A DNA stretch of 64,000 nucleotides from Kribbella sindirgiensis (GCF_004331435.1 NZ_SJKA01000025.1:42540-106539); one strand, 5' to 3'. Positions 54,889 to 63,789 are shown, numbered from the stretch's first letter. Numbers and translations are program-made. Notes: generated by a model not told the origin, from the letters alone.

Positions 54889-54908
54889 CTTGGCCCATAT
54901 CGTGACCT

Positions 54909-55805
54909 ATGGCCGATGAGCCTGTGAGGACCCGCGGTACCGTGCTGCACTTCGTCGAAGGGACGGTGGTGCACGCGGGTACACACCTGCACGAAAAGTC
55001 GCATCCGCTGCACACGCACAGCTTCTTCGAGCTGCTGCTCGTCACAGGGGGTGAAGGCGTCCATCACAGCCTCGCCGGACGCCAGCACCTGCGGGCCGGC
55101 GACGCGATCCTGCTCCGGCCGGGGGTCTGGCACGAGTACGTCGACTGCGACGGGCTCGAGGTCTACAACTGCTGTTTCTCCGCGGACCTGGTGCGGCGCG
55201 AGCTCGCCTGGGCGCGCGAGGATCCCTTGCTGGGTTACCTGTTGTGGACCGGACCGTTCTCGGCGCAGCGCCGCGGCATGATCGCCACCCATCTCGATCC
55301 GGCGACGGCGCACGAGGCCGTCGGTCACCTCGACGGATTGCGCCGGCTACGGAACCAGCCGCTGAGCCGGCACCGCGGCGAGCTGATCGGGTGGCTGTCG
55401 CTGTACCTGAGTTGCGTCGCGCGCACCGTGGCGGACACCGAGGAACGCGGCGAGTACACCCACCCGGCCGTCGTCGACGCGATGCGGATGATGGAGGCCG
55501 ACCCGGCCCGGCGCTGGACGCTGACCGATCTCGCGGGGGAGTTGCACCTCGCGCCCGGGTACCTCGTCCGGCTGTTCAAGTCGGTGACCGGGATGCCGCC
55601 GATGGCGTACCTGTCGCGGCACCGCGTCGAACTCGCGGCCGACCGGCTGCTGCACACCGACCTGCCGATCAACCGGATCGGGGAGTCGGTCGGCTGGCCC
55701 GACCAGAACTACTTCGCCCGCCGGTTCAAGTCCCACTACGGGCTGTCCGCTTCGGTCTATCGGCAACGTTTCAATGGAATCCGGCTCAGCCCGTCCGGTC
55801 ACTGA
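54909..55805 (+). CDS. AraC family regulator of the rhamnoside operon
   Basis: A 298-residue regulator. The N-terminal cupin (SHPLHTHSFFELLLVTGGEGVHHSLAGRQHLRAGDAILLRPGVWHEY) is followed by the AraC DNA-binding domain (RRWTLTDLAGELHLAPGYLVRLFKSVTGMPPMAYLSRHRVELAADRL; INRIGESVGWPDQNYFARRFKSHYG). This is the RhaS/RhaR style. It is divergent from the rhamnosidase operon and is its probable activator. The start is ATG at 54909. Its end overlaps the convergent TetR gene by 20 bp. Confidence 0.93.
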   Translation: MADEPVRTRGTVLHFVEGTVVHAGTHLHEKSHPLHTHSFFELLLVTGGEGVHHSLAGRQHLRAGDAILLRPGVWHEYVDCDGLEVYNCCFSADLVRRELAWAREDPLLGYLLWTGPFSAQRRGMIATHLDPATAHEAVGHLDGLRRLRNQPLSRHRGELIGWLSLYLSCVARTVADTEERGEYTHPAVVDAMRMMEADPARRWTLTDLAGELHLAPGYLVRLFKSVTGMPPMAYLSRHRVELAADRLLHTDLPINRIGESVGWPDQNYFARRFKSHYGLSASVYRQRFNGIRLSPSGH

Positions 55806-56475
55806 TCAGCAGCTCCAGGCCGTCCAGGATCCGCGCCAGGCCGAACTCCAGCCCCTGGTTCTCGCTGCCCGCCGAGGTGCGCATCGCGGTGGTCAGGTGC
55901 GGGAACCGGGCGGCCTCGGTGGCGAGGATCTCGGCGAGCGACTGCTGCCAGTCCTCCTCGGTCAGTCCGGTCGTGTGCCCGGGGAAGGTCGTGGACTGCT
56001 GCGCGATGTTCCGGACGTGGCTCGTGATCACCAGGATCGAGTCCAGTTGCTCGCCGCCGCTCAGCCCGGTGCCGGTCAGCGCCGCGACGCCGCGCTCCAT
56101 CCAGGCGAGCTCGTTCGGGCCGAGCAGGCGACGGCCGATGGTCGACTGCAGCAGCCACGGGTGCCGGGTGAAGGCGTCGTACAGGTCGATCGCCCAGATG
56201 CGGAGCGCCTCGCGCCACGGTAGGTCGGCACGGTCCGGTGGGCTGCCCACCGCCAGGTCGCTCATCACCGCGACCAGTTCGGTCTTGCCGGGCACGTACC
56301 GGTAGAGCGCCATCTTCGTGACCGGGAGCTCGCCGGCGATGCGCTGCATCGAGACCGCGTCCAGGCCCTCGGTGTCCGCGATCGCGATGCCGGTCTCGGC
56401 GATGGCGGTCAGCGTGATCGCCGGCTTCGGCCCGCGCGTCCGCGCCGGCTCCTTGCCCCAGAGCAGTTCGGTCAT
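55786..56475 (-). CDS. TetR/AcrR family regulator of the FAD monooxygenase
   Basis: A 229-residue repressor. Helix-turn-helix: LTAIAETGIAIADTEGLDAVSMQRIAGELPVTKMALYRYVPGKTELVAVM, with the same domain layout as the regulator at 8757-9527 (GPKPAIT, HPWLLQSTIGRRLLGPNEL). The frame is open to 57369 upstream, but the real start is ATG at 56475 behind GGAAGG. It is divergent from the FAD monooxygenase gene and should repress it through the palindrome at 56521-56541. Confidence 0.93.
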   Translation of the reverse strand: MTELLWGKEPARTRGPKPAITLTAIAETGIAIADTEGLDAVSMQRIAGELPVTKMALYRYVPGKTELVAVMSDLAVGSPPDRADLPWREALRIWAIDLYDAFTRHPWLLQSTIGRRLLGPNELAWMERGVAALTGTGLSGGEQLDSILVITSHVRNIAQQSTTFPGHTTGLTEEDWQQSLAEILATEAARFPHLTTAMRTSAGSENQGLEFGLARILDGLELLISDRTG

Positions 56476-56520
56476 CGCGGTCCTTCCATATCGACTTGAA
56501 CTGTGTCTACCATACACATT

Positions 56521-56541
56521 ACTGTGTCCGGCGGACACAGT
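56521..56541. promoter_or_regulatory. Palindromic operator between TetR and monooxygenase genes
   Basis: ACTGTGTCC and GGACACAGT form perfect 9-bp arms around GGC. A second, weaker pair (TGTGT at 56502-56506, ACACA at 56514-56518) lies 15 bp away. Both use TGTGT half-sites, as expected for a TetR repressor controlling both genes in the 84-bp gap. Confidence 0.75.
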
Positions 56542-56559
56542 TACTCGACGGAGGCGAAG

Positions 56560-57741
56560 ATGAAGGTTCTGGTTTCGGGTGCGAGCGTGGCGGGCCCCTC
56601 GGTGGCGCTCTGGCTGGGCCGTGCGGGACACGACGTGACAGTGGTCGAGATCGCGCCCGCGCTCCGGAAGGGCGGGTACGCGGTGGACTTCCGCGGGGAG
56701 GTGTTCAAGACCGTCCTGCGGCGTATGGGCGTGCTCGACGATCTGCGGTCGCTCCAGACCGGTGGGAGTGCGATGCGGTTCGTCGACGAGTCCGGCCGCC
56801 GGCTGATGCGGCTGCCCGCCGAGTTCGCGGGCGGGGAGCTGGAGGTACTGCGGGCAGACCTGTCGCAGGTGTTGTACGAGCACAGCCGCGAGCAGGCGAC
56901 GTACTGCTTCGGCGACTCGATCGCGAGCCTGCGGGAGCACGCAGAGGGCGTGGACGTGCGGTTCGAGAGCGGGGTCGAGGAGACGTACGACCTGGTCATC
57001 GGCGCGGACGGGATGCATTCCGTCGTACGGCGGCTGGCGTGGCGGGCGGACCAGGTCGTCGAGCGGCACCTCGAGTACTACGTGGGCGGCTGGGAGGTGC
57101 CGAACACGCTGGGGATCTCCGGTGACGCGCTGATGTACAACGTGCCCGGCAAGCTCGCGAGCGTCAGCGCGGACCGTCGCGATCCGGCGCTGGCGGGGAC
57201 GCTGTTCGTGTTCAAGTCGCCGAAGCTGGAGTACAACCGGCGGGACCTCGACCAGCAGAAGGCCATCCTGCGGGAGCAGTTCAGCGGCCTCGGCTGGCAC
57301 GTCCCGGAGTTGCTGGCCGGGTTGCCCGCGGCAACGGAGCTGTACTTCGACTCGATCAGCCGCGTCCACGTGAAGCGCTGGTCGACCGACCGGATCGTGC
57401 TGCTCGGCGACGCGGGGTACGGCGCGACGTTCGGAGCGCTAGGCACCGGTACGGCGGTCGTCGGCGCCTACGTACTGGCGGGGGAGTTGGCGCAAGGCGA
57501 CCTGCGGACCGCGTTCGACCGGTACGAGGAGCGGATGCGGAAGGCCGTGTCGAAGACCCAGGACGGCAGCCGCTCGGGTCAGTTCATGGCGCCGGCGACC
57601 CGGTTCGGGATCGCGGCGCGGAACAAGATCCTCGACCGGCCGTTCTTCCTGAAGCAGATGCTCAAGCTGGCCCAGAACCTGAGCGAACAGGTGGCACTGC
57701 CGGACTACTCAGGGCAGCAGGGGCAGCTGGTACAGGAATGA
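56560..57741 (+). CDS. FAD-dependent monooxygenase (TetX-like)
   Basis: A 393-residue flavoprotein hydroxylase. The FAD-binding beta-alpha-beta is MKVLVSGASVAGPSVALWLGRAGHDVTVVE, the DG motif is LVIGADGMHSVVRRL, and the GD motif is IVLLGDAGYGATFGALGTGTAVVGAYVLAGEL. It should use FAD, NAD(P)H and oxygen to hydroxylate an aromatic or polyketide compound. The group includes the tetracycline-inactivating TetX, but also many catabolic enzymes; resistance is only an inference from the adjacent TetR. ATG at 56560 follows GGAGG. Its 3' end overlaps the PGPGW gene by 33 bp. Confidence 0.92.
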   Translation: MKVLVSGASVAGPSVALWLGRAGHDVTVVEIAPALRKGGYAVDFRGEVFKTVLRRMGVLDDLRSLQTGGSAMRFVDESGRRLMRLPAEFAGGELEVLRADLSQVLYEHSREQATYCFGDSIASLREHAEGVDVRFESGVEETYDLVIGADGMHSVVRRLAWRADQVVERHLEYYVGGWEVPNTLGISGDALMYNVPGKLASVSADRRDPALAGTLFVFKSPKLEYNRRDLDQQKAILREQFSGLGWHVPELLAGLPAATELYFDSISRVHVKRWSTDRIVLLGDAGYGATFGALGTGTAVVGAYVLAGELAQGDLRTAFDRYEERMRKAVSKTQDGSRSGQFMAPATRFGIAARNKILDRPFFLKQMLKLAQNLSEQVALPDYSGQQGQLVQE

Positions 57742-58167
57742 CTCCCAGGGGTCAGGCAGCCAGCCCGGCACACCCAGCACGGCCAGGTAGAGCCAGATCG
57801 CGACGAGCACGCAGAGGAACAGCGCGAGCGTCCCGAGTGCCTTCAGCCAGGCGGGCTGCTTGCCGGTCCAGGCGGTGAGCGCCTTCACCCAGTCCTTGAC
57901 CCGGTACAGCAGCCGCTGGGCCCACTCGAACTCGCTCGCGAGCACGGCCAGACCCGCGATGAACAACGGGATCCCGCCCGGCCCCGGCAGCCAGCCGGTG
58001 AGCGGCGCGGCGATGATCAGAATTCCGCCGACAACGCCCACGCCGATCCGGTAGAACAGCAACTTCTTGGGATTCTCGCGAATCCGCCTCCGCCACTCCC
58101 ACCGGTCGTCCGCCGCGTCGAGCGTGATGTTGTGATCGGTGCGGTCGGGACTCTGTTTCTCGGCCAC
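57709..58167 (-). CDS. PGPGW family transmembrane protein (TIGR02611-like)
   Basis: A 152-residue protein with three hydrophobic stretches. WRRRIRENPKKLLFYRIGVGVVGGILIIAAPLTGWLPGPGGIPLFIAGLAVLASEFEWAQRLL matches the actinobacterial PGPGW membrane family; the core motif is LPGPGG here. Function unknown. The start is a GTG at 58167 with no obvious ribosome site, so possibly leaderless. Convergent overlap of 33 bp with the monooxygenase gene. Confidence 0.85.
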   Translation of the reverse strand: MAEKQSPDRTDHNITLDAADDRWEWRRRIRENPKKLLFYRIGVGVVGGILIIAAPLTGWLPGPGGIPLFIAGLAVLASEFEWAQRLLYRVKDWVKALTAWTGKQPAWLKALGTLALFLCVLVAIWLYLAVLGVPGWLPDPWESFLYQLPLLP

Positions 58168-58187
58168 GGACCCAGCGTACCGGGCGC

Positions 58188-60320
58188 CTAGGCAGCAGCC
58201 GGGTTGCCGAACTCCCAATGCCAAGGCTCTTCCCGGTTGCCGCCCTGGTCCGCCCAGGCCGGGTGCAGCCAGCCGTACGCCGAAGCGTGCGACTTCATCC
58301 ACTGGTACTGGGTGGTGCCGTACTTGTCGACGCCTCCGCAGAGGTCGACCGCGACACCCCAGCCGTGGTTGGAGGTGCCCGGCAGCGCGGCCAGAGACGG
58401 CTTGCGCTGGTACAGGCTGACCTGGGACGCGTACGAACGGTAGGAGTCGGTGATGCACAGTGACTTACCGAACTGGCCGCGGTACGCGGCGGCGAGCTTC
58501 AGGTACGCCGCGGCGGCGTCACACCTGAGCATGTGGCCGGACCCGATCGCGCACAGCTTGCCGGACGGGATCATGCCGTTGCTGAAGCCGCCCCACCCGG
58601 TGCTCGCGGATCCGGTGGCGAGGAACGGCATCGGGTTGACTGGGTCGCCGCCGAGGCGGACCTCGAAGTGCAGGTGCGGCCCGGTCGAGTTGCCTTCGGT
58701 GCCGACGGCACCGATCTGCTGCCCGGCGGTCACCTGCTGGCCGTCGGTGACGTCGACCCGGCTCAGATGGGCGTAGAGCGTCTCCAGGCCGTTCCCGTGG
58801 TCGATCCGCACCAGGTTGCCGGCCCAGGCGGGGTGCTCGACGCGGACGACGCCCGAGGTCACGGCGCGAACCGTCGTACCGATCGCGGCCGGGAAGTCCT
58901 GGCCGGTGTGGGACCCGGTCGACCACATGGATCCGGACTGACCGAACGGCGTACCGATCTCGTAGGTCCCGTCGGGCAGCGGCCAGGTCCAGGAGCCCGA
59001 GCCGACGTCGTACGACGTGGCCGTGTTGCCGCACCGGAACGCGTACGCCTCGGACGTCGCGACCGGCGCGACCTGCGGCTTGACCGGGGCGCCGAGCGTC
59101 GGGCGGAGCGCGGCGTACAAGTTGTCGGGGATCGTCGTGACGACCACCGAGCCCTTCGACTCGTCGGCGGCGATCATCTCGCCGTTGTCGAGTGCGATGC
59201 CGATGTGCACGAGGCCGAGGGACTTGCTGCCCATGACGAGCAGGTCGCCGGGCTGGATCTGCGCGTTCGGGACGGCCTGGTAGCCCGGGTAGACCTTGCC
59301 GACCAGGTTCGGGAGGGTCGTGTACGGCTGCCAGGCGACGCGGGCCGCTCCGAGACAGCCGTACGTGTCCGGACCGGTCGCGGCGACGCCGTACGGTTTG
59401 CCGACCATGCTGAAGGCTCTGTTGACTGCCCGGATCGTCTCGGCCGACATGACCCGCACGATGCGACCCGCGACCGAGACCGACGCCACACCGGGGACCG
59501 CCGCACCACGGCGGGTCAGCGGCGTCAGGCCGGTCGGCAGCGAGGCCGGGTTCTTGAGTACAGCGGCTGCCGGGGGAGTGACCTTCGTGGCTGCCAGCTC
59601 GGTCAGGTACGTCTGCCAGCGTGCGAGCGCCTGCTGGTTGCGCGCGAGCTGGAGCTGCTTCGAGAGCGCGGAGGCGACGTCGAGATCGGCAGTCTGGTCG
59701 GCCATCGCCGCGGCCGCGCTGGCGGCCTTGTGCTGGACCTGGTTGCTGAGCTCCTGCGCCTTGGCAGCGGCATCGTTCGCGGCGGCGCGCTTCGTGGTCG
59801 CGTCGGCCTTGAGCCGGTTGGACTCGGCTTCGGCGGCCATGGCCTTGTTGTACTGCGAGACCTGGGTGCTGCCGAGCTGAGTGATCGCGGTCTGCCGGTC
59901 GGCGATCTCCTGGAGGTTCTCGGCGATCGGGGCGAGCGACCACAGCATCGACTCGGTGCCCATCACGGTCGGGATGCCCAGCTGGTACGCCTGCGCGGTG
60001 ATCACGCCGAGCCGGCGGCGCTCCTCGTCGGACAGGCCCTTGGAGGCGGTCGCGCTGGCTTCCGCCTTCTTCGCGGCCGACTCGGCGGCCTGGGCCTCCT
60101 TGAGCGCCTTCGTGTAGGCGATGGTCGCCTTGGCGAAGTCGGCCTGGACGGCGGCGGCCTCGGCCTGGAGCTGCTCGAGCGAGCGGTTCACGTCGGTGAC
60201 GGAGGCCGGCGGCGGCTCGGTCGCGGACGGCGAGGGATCGGCGTACGCAGGCACGGCAACCGCCGCCAGCAGCGTGCCGATTGCCGCCAGCCGCAGCCCA
60301 CGGCGTCTGCCCAGATCCAT
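58188..60320 (-). CDS. Multidomain murein hydrolase: coiled coil, NlpC/P60-like, M23 and VanY domains
   Basis: A 710-residue secreted cell-wall enzyme. After a signal peptide (LRLAAIGTLLAAVAVPAYA), residues of about 40-240 are coiled coil. An NlpC/P60-like part follows with Cys322 (DTYGCLGAARVAW) and His372 (LVHIGIALDNG), then an M23 metallopeptidase with His471 and Asp475 (GSHTGQDFP) and HLHFEV (His549, His551), then a D-Ala-D-Ala carboxypeptidase/VanY-like domain with SNHGWGVAVDL (His652, Asp659) and PWHWEF (His701). All three catalytic sets appear present, although the NlpC Cys is preceded by Gly instead of Asp. I choose ATG at 60320 over 60338 because GGGGGA precedes it. Confidence 0.9.
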   Translation of the reverse strand: MDLGRRRGLRLAAIGTLLAAVAVPAYADPSPSATEPPPASVTDVNRSLEQLQAEAAAVQADFAKATIAYTKALKEAQAAESAAKKAEASATASKGLSDEERRRLGVITAQAYQLGIPTVMGTESMLWSLAPIAENLQEIADRQTAITQLGSTQVSQYNKAMAAEAESNRLKADATTKRAAANDAAAKAQELSNQVQHKAASAAAAMADQTADLDVASALSKQLQLARNQQALARWQTYLTELAATKVTPPAAAVLKNPASLPTGLTPLTRRGAAVPGVASVSVAGRIVRVMSAETIRAVNRAFSMVGKPYGVAATGPDTYGCLGAARVAWQPYTTLPNLVGKVYPGYQAVPNAQIQPGDLLVMGSKSLGLVHIGIALDNGEMIAADESKGSVVVTTIPDNLYAALRPTLGAPVKPQVAPVATSEAYAFRCGNTATSYDVGSGSWTWPLPDGTYEIGTPFGQSGSMWSTGSHTGQDFPAAIGTTVRAVTSGVVRVEHPAWAGNLVRIDHGNGLETLYAHLSRVDVTDGQQVTAGQQIGAVGTEGNSTGPHLHFEVRLGGDPVNPMPFLATGSASTGWGGFSNGMIPSGKLCAIGSGHMLRCDAAAAYLKLAAAYRGQFGKSLCITDSYRSYASQVSLYQRKPSLAALPGTSNHGWGVAVDLCGGVDKYGTTQYQWMKSHASAYGWLHPAWADQGGNREEPWHWEFGNPAAA

Positions 60321-60417
60321 CCGTCCCCCATGCTGCATTCGTCCGTACGGCGCCTCACGCGCCAGCCCAGCGTAGGCGGCGTACGGTCCTTACGGAACCC
60401 CGGCTAAAGTTCACACC

Positions 60418-61815
60418 ATGGCCTCGCACTTTGACGTTGTTGTCCTCGGCGCTGGTCCGGGTGGGTACGTCGCGGCGATCCGCGCCGCCCAGCTCGGGCT
60501 CAAGACCGCCATCATCGAGAAGAAGTACTGGGGCGGTGTCTGCCTGAACGTGGGCTGCATCCCGTCCAAGGCGCTGCTGCGGAACGCCGAGCTGTCGCAC
60601 ATCTTCCGGACGGAGGCGAAGACCTTCGGCATCAGCGGCGAGGTGACCTTCGACTTCCCCACCGCGGTGCAGCGCAGCCGGAAGGTCGCGGACGGCCGGG
60701 TCAAGGGCGTCCACTTCCTGATGAAGAAGAACAACATCACCGAGTTCGACGGCTGGGGCTCGTTCACCGACGCCAACACCCTCGACGTGACGCTGAACGA
60801 CGGCTCGTCGGAGACCGTCACCTTCGGCTCCTGCATCGTGGCGACCGGCGCGACCACCAAGCTGCTGCCGGGCACCCAGCTCAGCGAGCGGGTCGTGACC
60901 TACGAGGAGCAGATCCTCACCGAGGACCTGCCCGGGTCGATCGTGATCGCCGGCGCCGGTGCGATCGGTGTCGAGTTCGCGTACGTGCTGGCGAACTACG
61001 GCGTGAAGGTGACGATCGTCGAGTTCCTCGACCGGATGGTGCCGCTGGAGGACCCGGAGGTCTCCAAGGAGCTGGCGCGGGCGTACAAGAAGCTCGGCGT
61101 CGACGTCCTGACGTCCACCCGCGTCGACTCGATCGACGACTCCGGCGCCTCGGTCAAGGTGACCGTGACCGGCAAGGACGGCGTACAGAAGACCATCGAG
61201 GCCGACAAGGTCATGCAGGCGATCGGCTTCCAGCCGCGCGTCGACGGCTACGGCCTGGACAAGATCGGCGTCCAGCTCACCGAGCGCGGCGCGATCGGCG
61301 TCGACGGGTTCTGCCGGACGAACGTGCCGAACATCTTCGCGATCGGTGACGTGACCGCGAAGCTGATGCTCGCGCACGCCGCCGAGGCGATGGGCGTGAT
61401 CGCGGCCGAGACGATCGCGGGTCACGAGACGATGGAGCTCGACTACGCGATGATCCCGCGGGCGACGTTCTGCCAGCCGCAGATCGCCAGCTTCGGGTAC
61501 ACCGAGGAAGAGGCCAAGAAGCTCGGCCACGACGTGAAGGTCGCCAAGTTCCCGTTCACCGCGAACGGCAAGGCGCACGGCCTCGGCGACCCGACCGGTT
61601 TCGTCAAGGTGATCAGCGACAGCAAGTACGGCGAACTTCTCGGCGCGCACCTGATCGGCCCGGAGGTCACCGAGCTCCTGCCTGAGCTGACCCTCGCCCA
61701 GAAGTGGGACCTGACCACCAAGGAACTGGCCCGCAACGTCCACGCCCACCCCACCCTGAGCGAAGCCCTCCAGGAAGCCTTCCACGGCCTCGAAGGCCAC
61801 ATGATCAACTTCTAG
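60418..61815 (+). CDS. lpdA: Dihydrolipoyl dehydrogenase
   Basis: A 465-residue flavoenzyme, the E3 component of 2-oxoacid dehydrogenase complexes. It has an N-terminal FAD site (VVVLGAGPGGYVAAIRAAQLG), the redox disulfide C42/C47 (GGVCLNVGCIPSK), the NAD site (IVIAGAGAIGVEFAYVLANYG), and the C-terminal dimer interface with HAHPTLSE, whose His and Glu form the catalytic base pair. The start is ATG at 60418. It is transcribed alone; E1/E2 genes are elsewhere. Confidence 0.96.
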   Translation: MASHFDVVVLGAGPGGYVAAIRAAQLGLKTAIIEKKYWGGVCLNVGCIPSKALLRNAELSHIFRTEAKTFGISGEVTFDFPTAVQRSRKVADGRVKGVHFLMKKNNITEFDGWGSFTDANTLDVTLNDGSSETVTFGSCIVATGATTKLLPGTQLSERVVTYEEQILTEDLPGSIVIAGAGAIGVEFAYVLANYGVKVTIVEFLDRMVPLEDPEVSKELARAYKKLGVDVLTSTRVDSIDDSGASVKVTVTGKDGVQKTIEADKVMQAIGFQPRVDGYGLDKIGVQLTERGAIGVDGFCRTNVPNIFAIGDVTAKLMLAHAAEAMGVIAAETIAGHETMELDYAMIPRATFCQPQIASFGYTEEEAKKLGHDVKVAKFPFTANGKAHGLGDPTGFVKVISDSKYGELLGAHLIGPEVTELLPELTLAQKWDLTTKELARNVHAHPTLSEALQEAFHGLEGHMINF

Positions 61816-61820
61816 CCGAC

Positions 61821-61862
61821 TTGGGGAGGATTACTTGCCGTTCTGGGCGTAATCCTCCCCAA
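61821..61862. terminator. Bidirectional hairpin between lpdA and RidA genes
   Basis: TTGGGGAGGATTAC at 61821-61834 and GTAATCCTCCCCAA at 61849-61862 form a perfect 14-bp stem with a 14-nt loop, between the convergent lpdA and RidA genes, 6 bp after each stop. Confidence 0.8.
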
Positions 61863-61868
61863 CCTCGG

Positions 61869-62270
61869 TCAGGCGACGGCGGTCGCCTCTAGTTCGACCA
61901 GTTGGCCTGGGATGGCCAGGCGGGTGACGCCTAGCATCGTGGTGGTGGGGGATGCTCCGGCGGTGGCCAGGCGGGACGCCAGTACGCCGTAGTGGGGGAA
62001 GAGCAGGTCTACGTCTGTTGTGTAGACGTTGAGGCGGACGAGGTTCGTGAGGGTCATGCCGGCCTCGGTGAGTACTGCTTCCAGGTTGGCGAGGCTTAGC
62101 TCGAGTTGCGCGGGCAGGTCGCCGTCGTGCTGCGGTTTGCCGTCGGCGTCCATCGCGGTCTGGCCGGAGCAGTAGAGGGTTCGGGGCTGGCCGGTGACCA
62201 GTTCGCCCTGGTTGAAGCCCAGTGCCAGGGACCAGGGGACCGGATTGACTGCGGTTCGTTCGATCGTCAT
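61869..62270 (-). CDS. RidA family protein
   Basis: A 133-residue member of the YjgF/YER057c/UK114 group. The core CSGQTAMDADGKPQHDGDLPAQLELSLANLEAVLTEAGMTLTNLVRLNVYTTDVD and the end PTTTMLGVTRLAIPGQLVELEATAVA fit the family. RidA proteins remove reactive enamine/imine intermediates from PLP enzymes; the functional Arg appears to be the one in GVTRLA. Divergent from the WYL regulator across 53 bp, which may control it. Confidence 0.92.
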   Translation of the reverse strand: MTIERTAVNPVPWSLALGFNQGELVTGQPRTLYCSGQTAMDADGKPQHDGDLPAQLELSLANLEAVLTEAGMTLTNLVRLNVYTTDVDLLFPHYGVLASRLATAGASPTTTMLGVTRLAIPGQLVELEATAVA

Positions 62271-62323
62271 GGCGGCGAGCTTTCCAAGAAATCACGACAC
62301 CCTTCGTCACGTATTCTTTTCGA

Positions 62324-63307
62324 GTGCGTGCTGACCGGTTGGTGTCGCTGGTGTTGCTGCTGCGTCAGCGGGGACAGCTGACCGCGGATGTGCTCGCCAC
62401 GGAGCTGGAGGTGTCGACGCGGACGGTGCTGCGCGACATTGAGGCGCTGTCGGCGGCCGGCGTGCCGGTGTACGCCGAGCGTGGGCGGCACGGCGGGTTC
62501 GCGTTGCTGCCCGGGTTCCGGACCGAGCTCACTGGGCTGAATCATGACGAGGCGCTGGCGTTGCTGACCGCCGGCTCGGGGCGCGGTGAGCAGGTCTTCG
62601 GCCTCAGTTCGGCTCTCGCTTCCGCCATGCGCAAAGTGGTCGACGCACTTCCCGAGAGCCATCGGACGACCGCGAGCGAAGCAGCACAGCGAATCCTCGT
62701 CGACCCCGAGACCGACTTGCTGTCCCGCCGGCTCATCACCAAGGAAGTCCCCGACGCCACGATGCTCGAGGTCCGCCGTGCGGTGCTCGCCGGCCACAAA
62801 CTCCGCGTCCTGTACGCCGCCACCGGCCAGGAACCGCAGTGGCGCACGGTCGACCCGATCGGCCTGGTCACCGTCCGCGACCGCGGCTACCTGCTGGCTC
62901 GGCGGTCCGGCGAGGACCGCACGTACCGCCTCTCGCGAATGCAGGCCGCCGAAGAACTCCCCGAACCGGCCGAGCGCCCGAACCAGGTCGACCTGGACCG
63001 CATCTGGCGCGACCGCTCCGCCCAGTTCCTCGCCGACGGCCACCTCACCGTGCACGTCCGCGTCAACCCGGCCCGCCGCGAAGACCTCCTGAACGCCGCC
63101 GTCGCCGTACGCGCCGAAACCCCCGACCCCGACGGCTGCCTCCGCCTGGAGCTCACCTTCCAAGACGCCTGGCACGCCGAATGGTCCCTCTGGCAACTCG
63201 GTCCCAACGCCGAAGCCCTCCACCCCCAGTCCCTGCGCACCGCCCTCCACAAGCGCGCAACAGCGATGGCCGCCCGGTACGAGTCAACGGTCGGCGACGT
63301 CACCTAG
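62324..63307 (+). CDS. WYL-domain transcriptional regulator (YafY type)
   Basis: A 327-residue regulator. The N-terminal HTH is RADRLVSLVLLLRQRGQLTADVLATELEVSTRTVLRDIEALSAAGVPVYAERGRHGGFALL. The WYL-like domain includes LRVLYAATGQEPQWRTVDPIGLVTVRDRGYLLARRSGEDRTYRLSRM, with VLY in the position of WYL. It is divergent from RidA, a likely target. Start GTG at 62324. Its end overlaps the TrmO-like gene by 24 bp. Confidence 0.93.
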   Translation: MRADRLVSLVLLLRQRGQLTADVLATELEVSTRTVLRDIEALSAAGVPVYAERGRHGGFALLPGFRTELTGLNHDEALALLTAGSGRGEQVFGLSSALASAMRKVVDALPESHRTTASEAAQRILVDPETDLLSRRLITKEVPDATMLEVRRAVLAGHKLRVLYAATGQEPQWRTVDPIGLVTVRDRGYLLARRSGEDRTYRLSRMQAAEELPEPAERPNQVDLDRIWRDRSAQFLADGHLTVHVRVNPARREDLLNAAVAVRAETPDPDGCLRLELTFQDAWHAEWSLWQLGPNAEALHPQSLRTALHKRATAMAARYESTVGDVT

Positions 63308-63694
63308 TACCGGTTTGACGTCGACGATCGGCGTCCCGTCGAGAGCTTCCAGATTGCTGACCCGCACCCGGAGACCGTCCACCGCGAGCACAGTCACCCG
63401 ATGCAGCCCGAGCGGATTGGGCCGGTCGGGGGACCGCGTGCTGAACACCCCTGTCGGCGGGCGCGCCTGATCTCCGCGCGGATGCACCTTCTGCACGCCC
63501 CGATCCGCCCGATCGAACCAGCTGACGAGAATCACCTCATCACCGGCCGCAACATCAGCGAGCGCATCCCGCACCGAGCCGTCGAACACCACCCAGGCAT
63601 CCGGCGCCCCTTCATCCCCCTGCCGCGGCGCCTCCGCCCGCTCCCGCAACTCCGACTCCACCCACCCAACCACCCGCAGCACCAGCTCATCCAT
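63284..63694 (-). CDS. TrmO/TsaA-like protein (UPF0066), tRNA t6A methyltransferase family
   Basis: About 136 residues. The signature TGVFSTRSPDRPNPLGLHRVTVLAVDGLRVRVSNLEALDGTPIVDVKPVL is that of the TrmO/TsaA (UPF0066) family. E. coli TrmO methylates t6A37 of tRNA using SAM. The frame is open to 63892, but ATG at 63694 (MDELVLRVVGW) gives the expected N-terminus. Compact protein of the actinobacterial kind; function is inferred from the family. Confidence 0.88.
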   Translation of the reverse strand: MDELVLRVVGWVESELRERAEAPRQGDEGAPDAWVVFDGSVRDALADVAAGDEVILVSWFDRADRGVQKVHPRGDQARPPTGVFSTRSPDRPNPLGLHRVTVLAVDGLRVRVSNLEALDGTPIVDVKPVLGDVADR

Positions 63695-63789
63695 ACACCG
63701 GACAGTACGCTCCACGGCGCCTGAATCCTTTACAGGTAAGGATTTCCGGGCAAGCCTCGATTTGCCCGAGACCTGATCGTGATCTAAAC

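Noticed and set aside
56476..57369. Upstream extension of the TetR frame to 527 codons
   Set aside because: Runs antisense to the FAD monooxygenase; the TetR family starts at the ATG at 56475 with a ribosome site.
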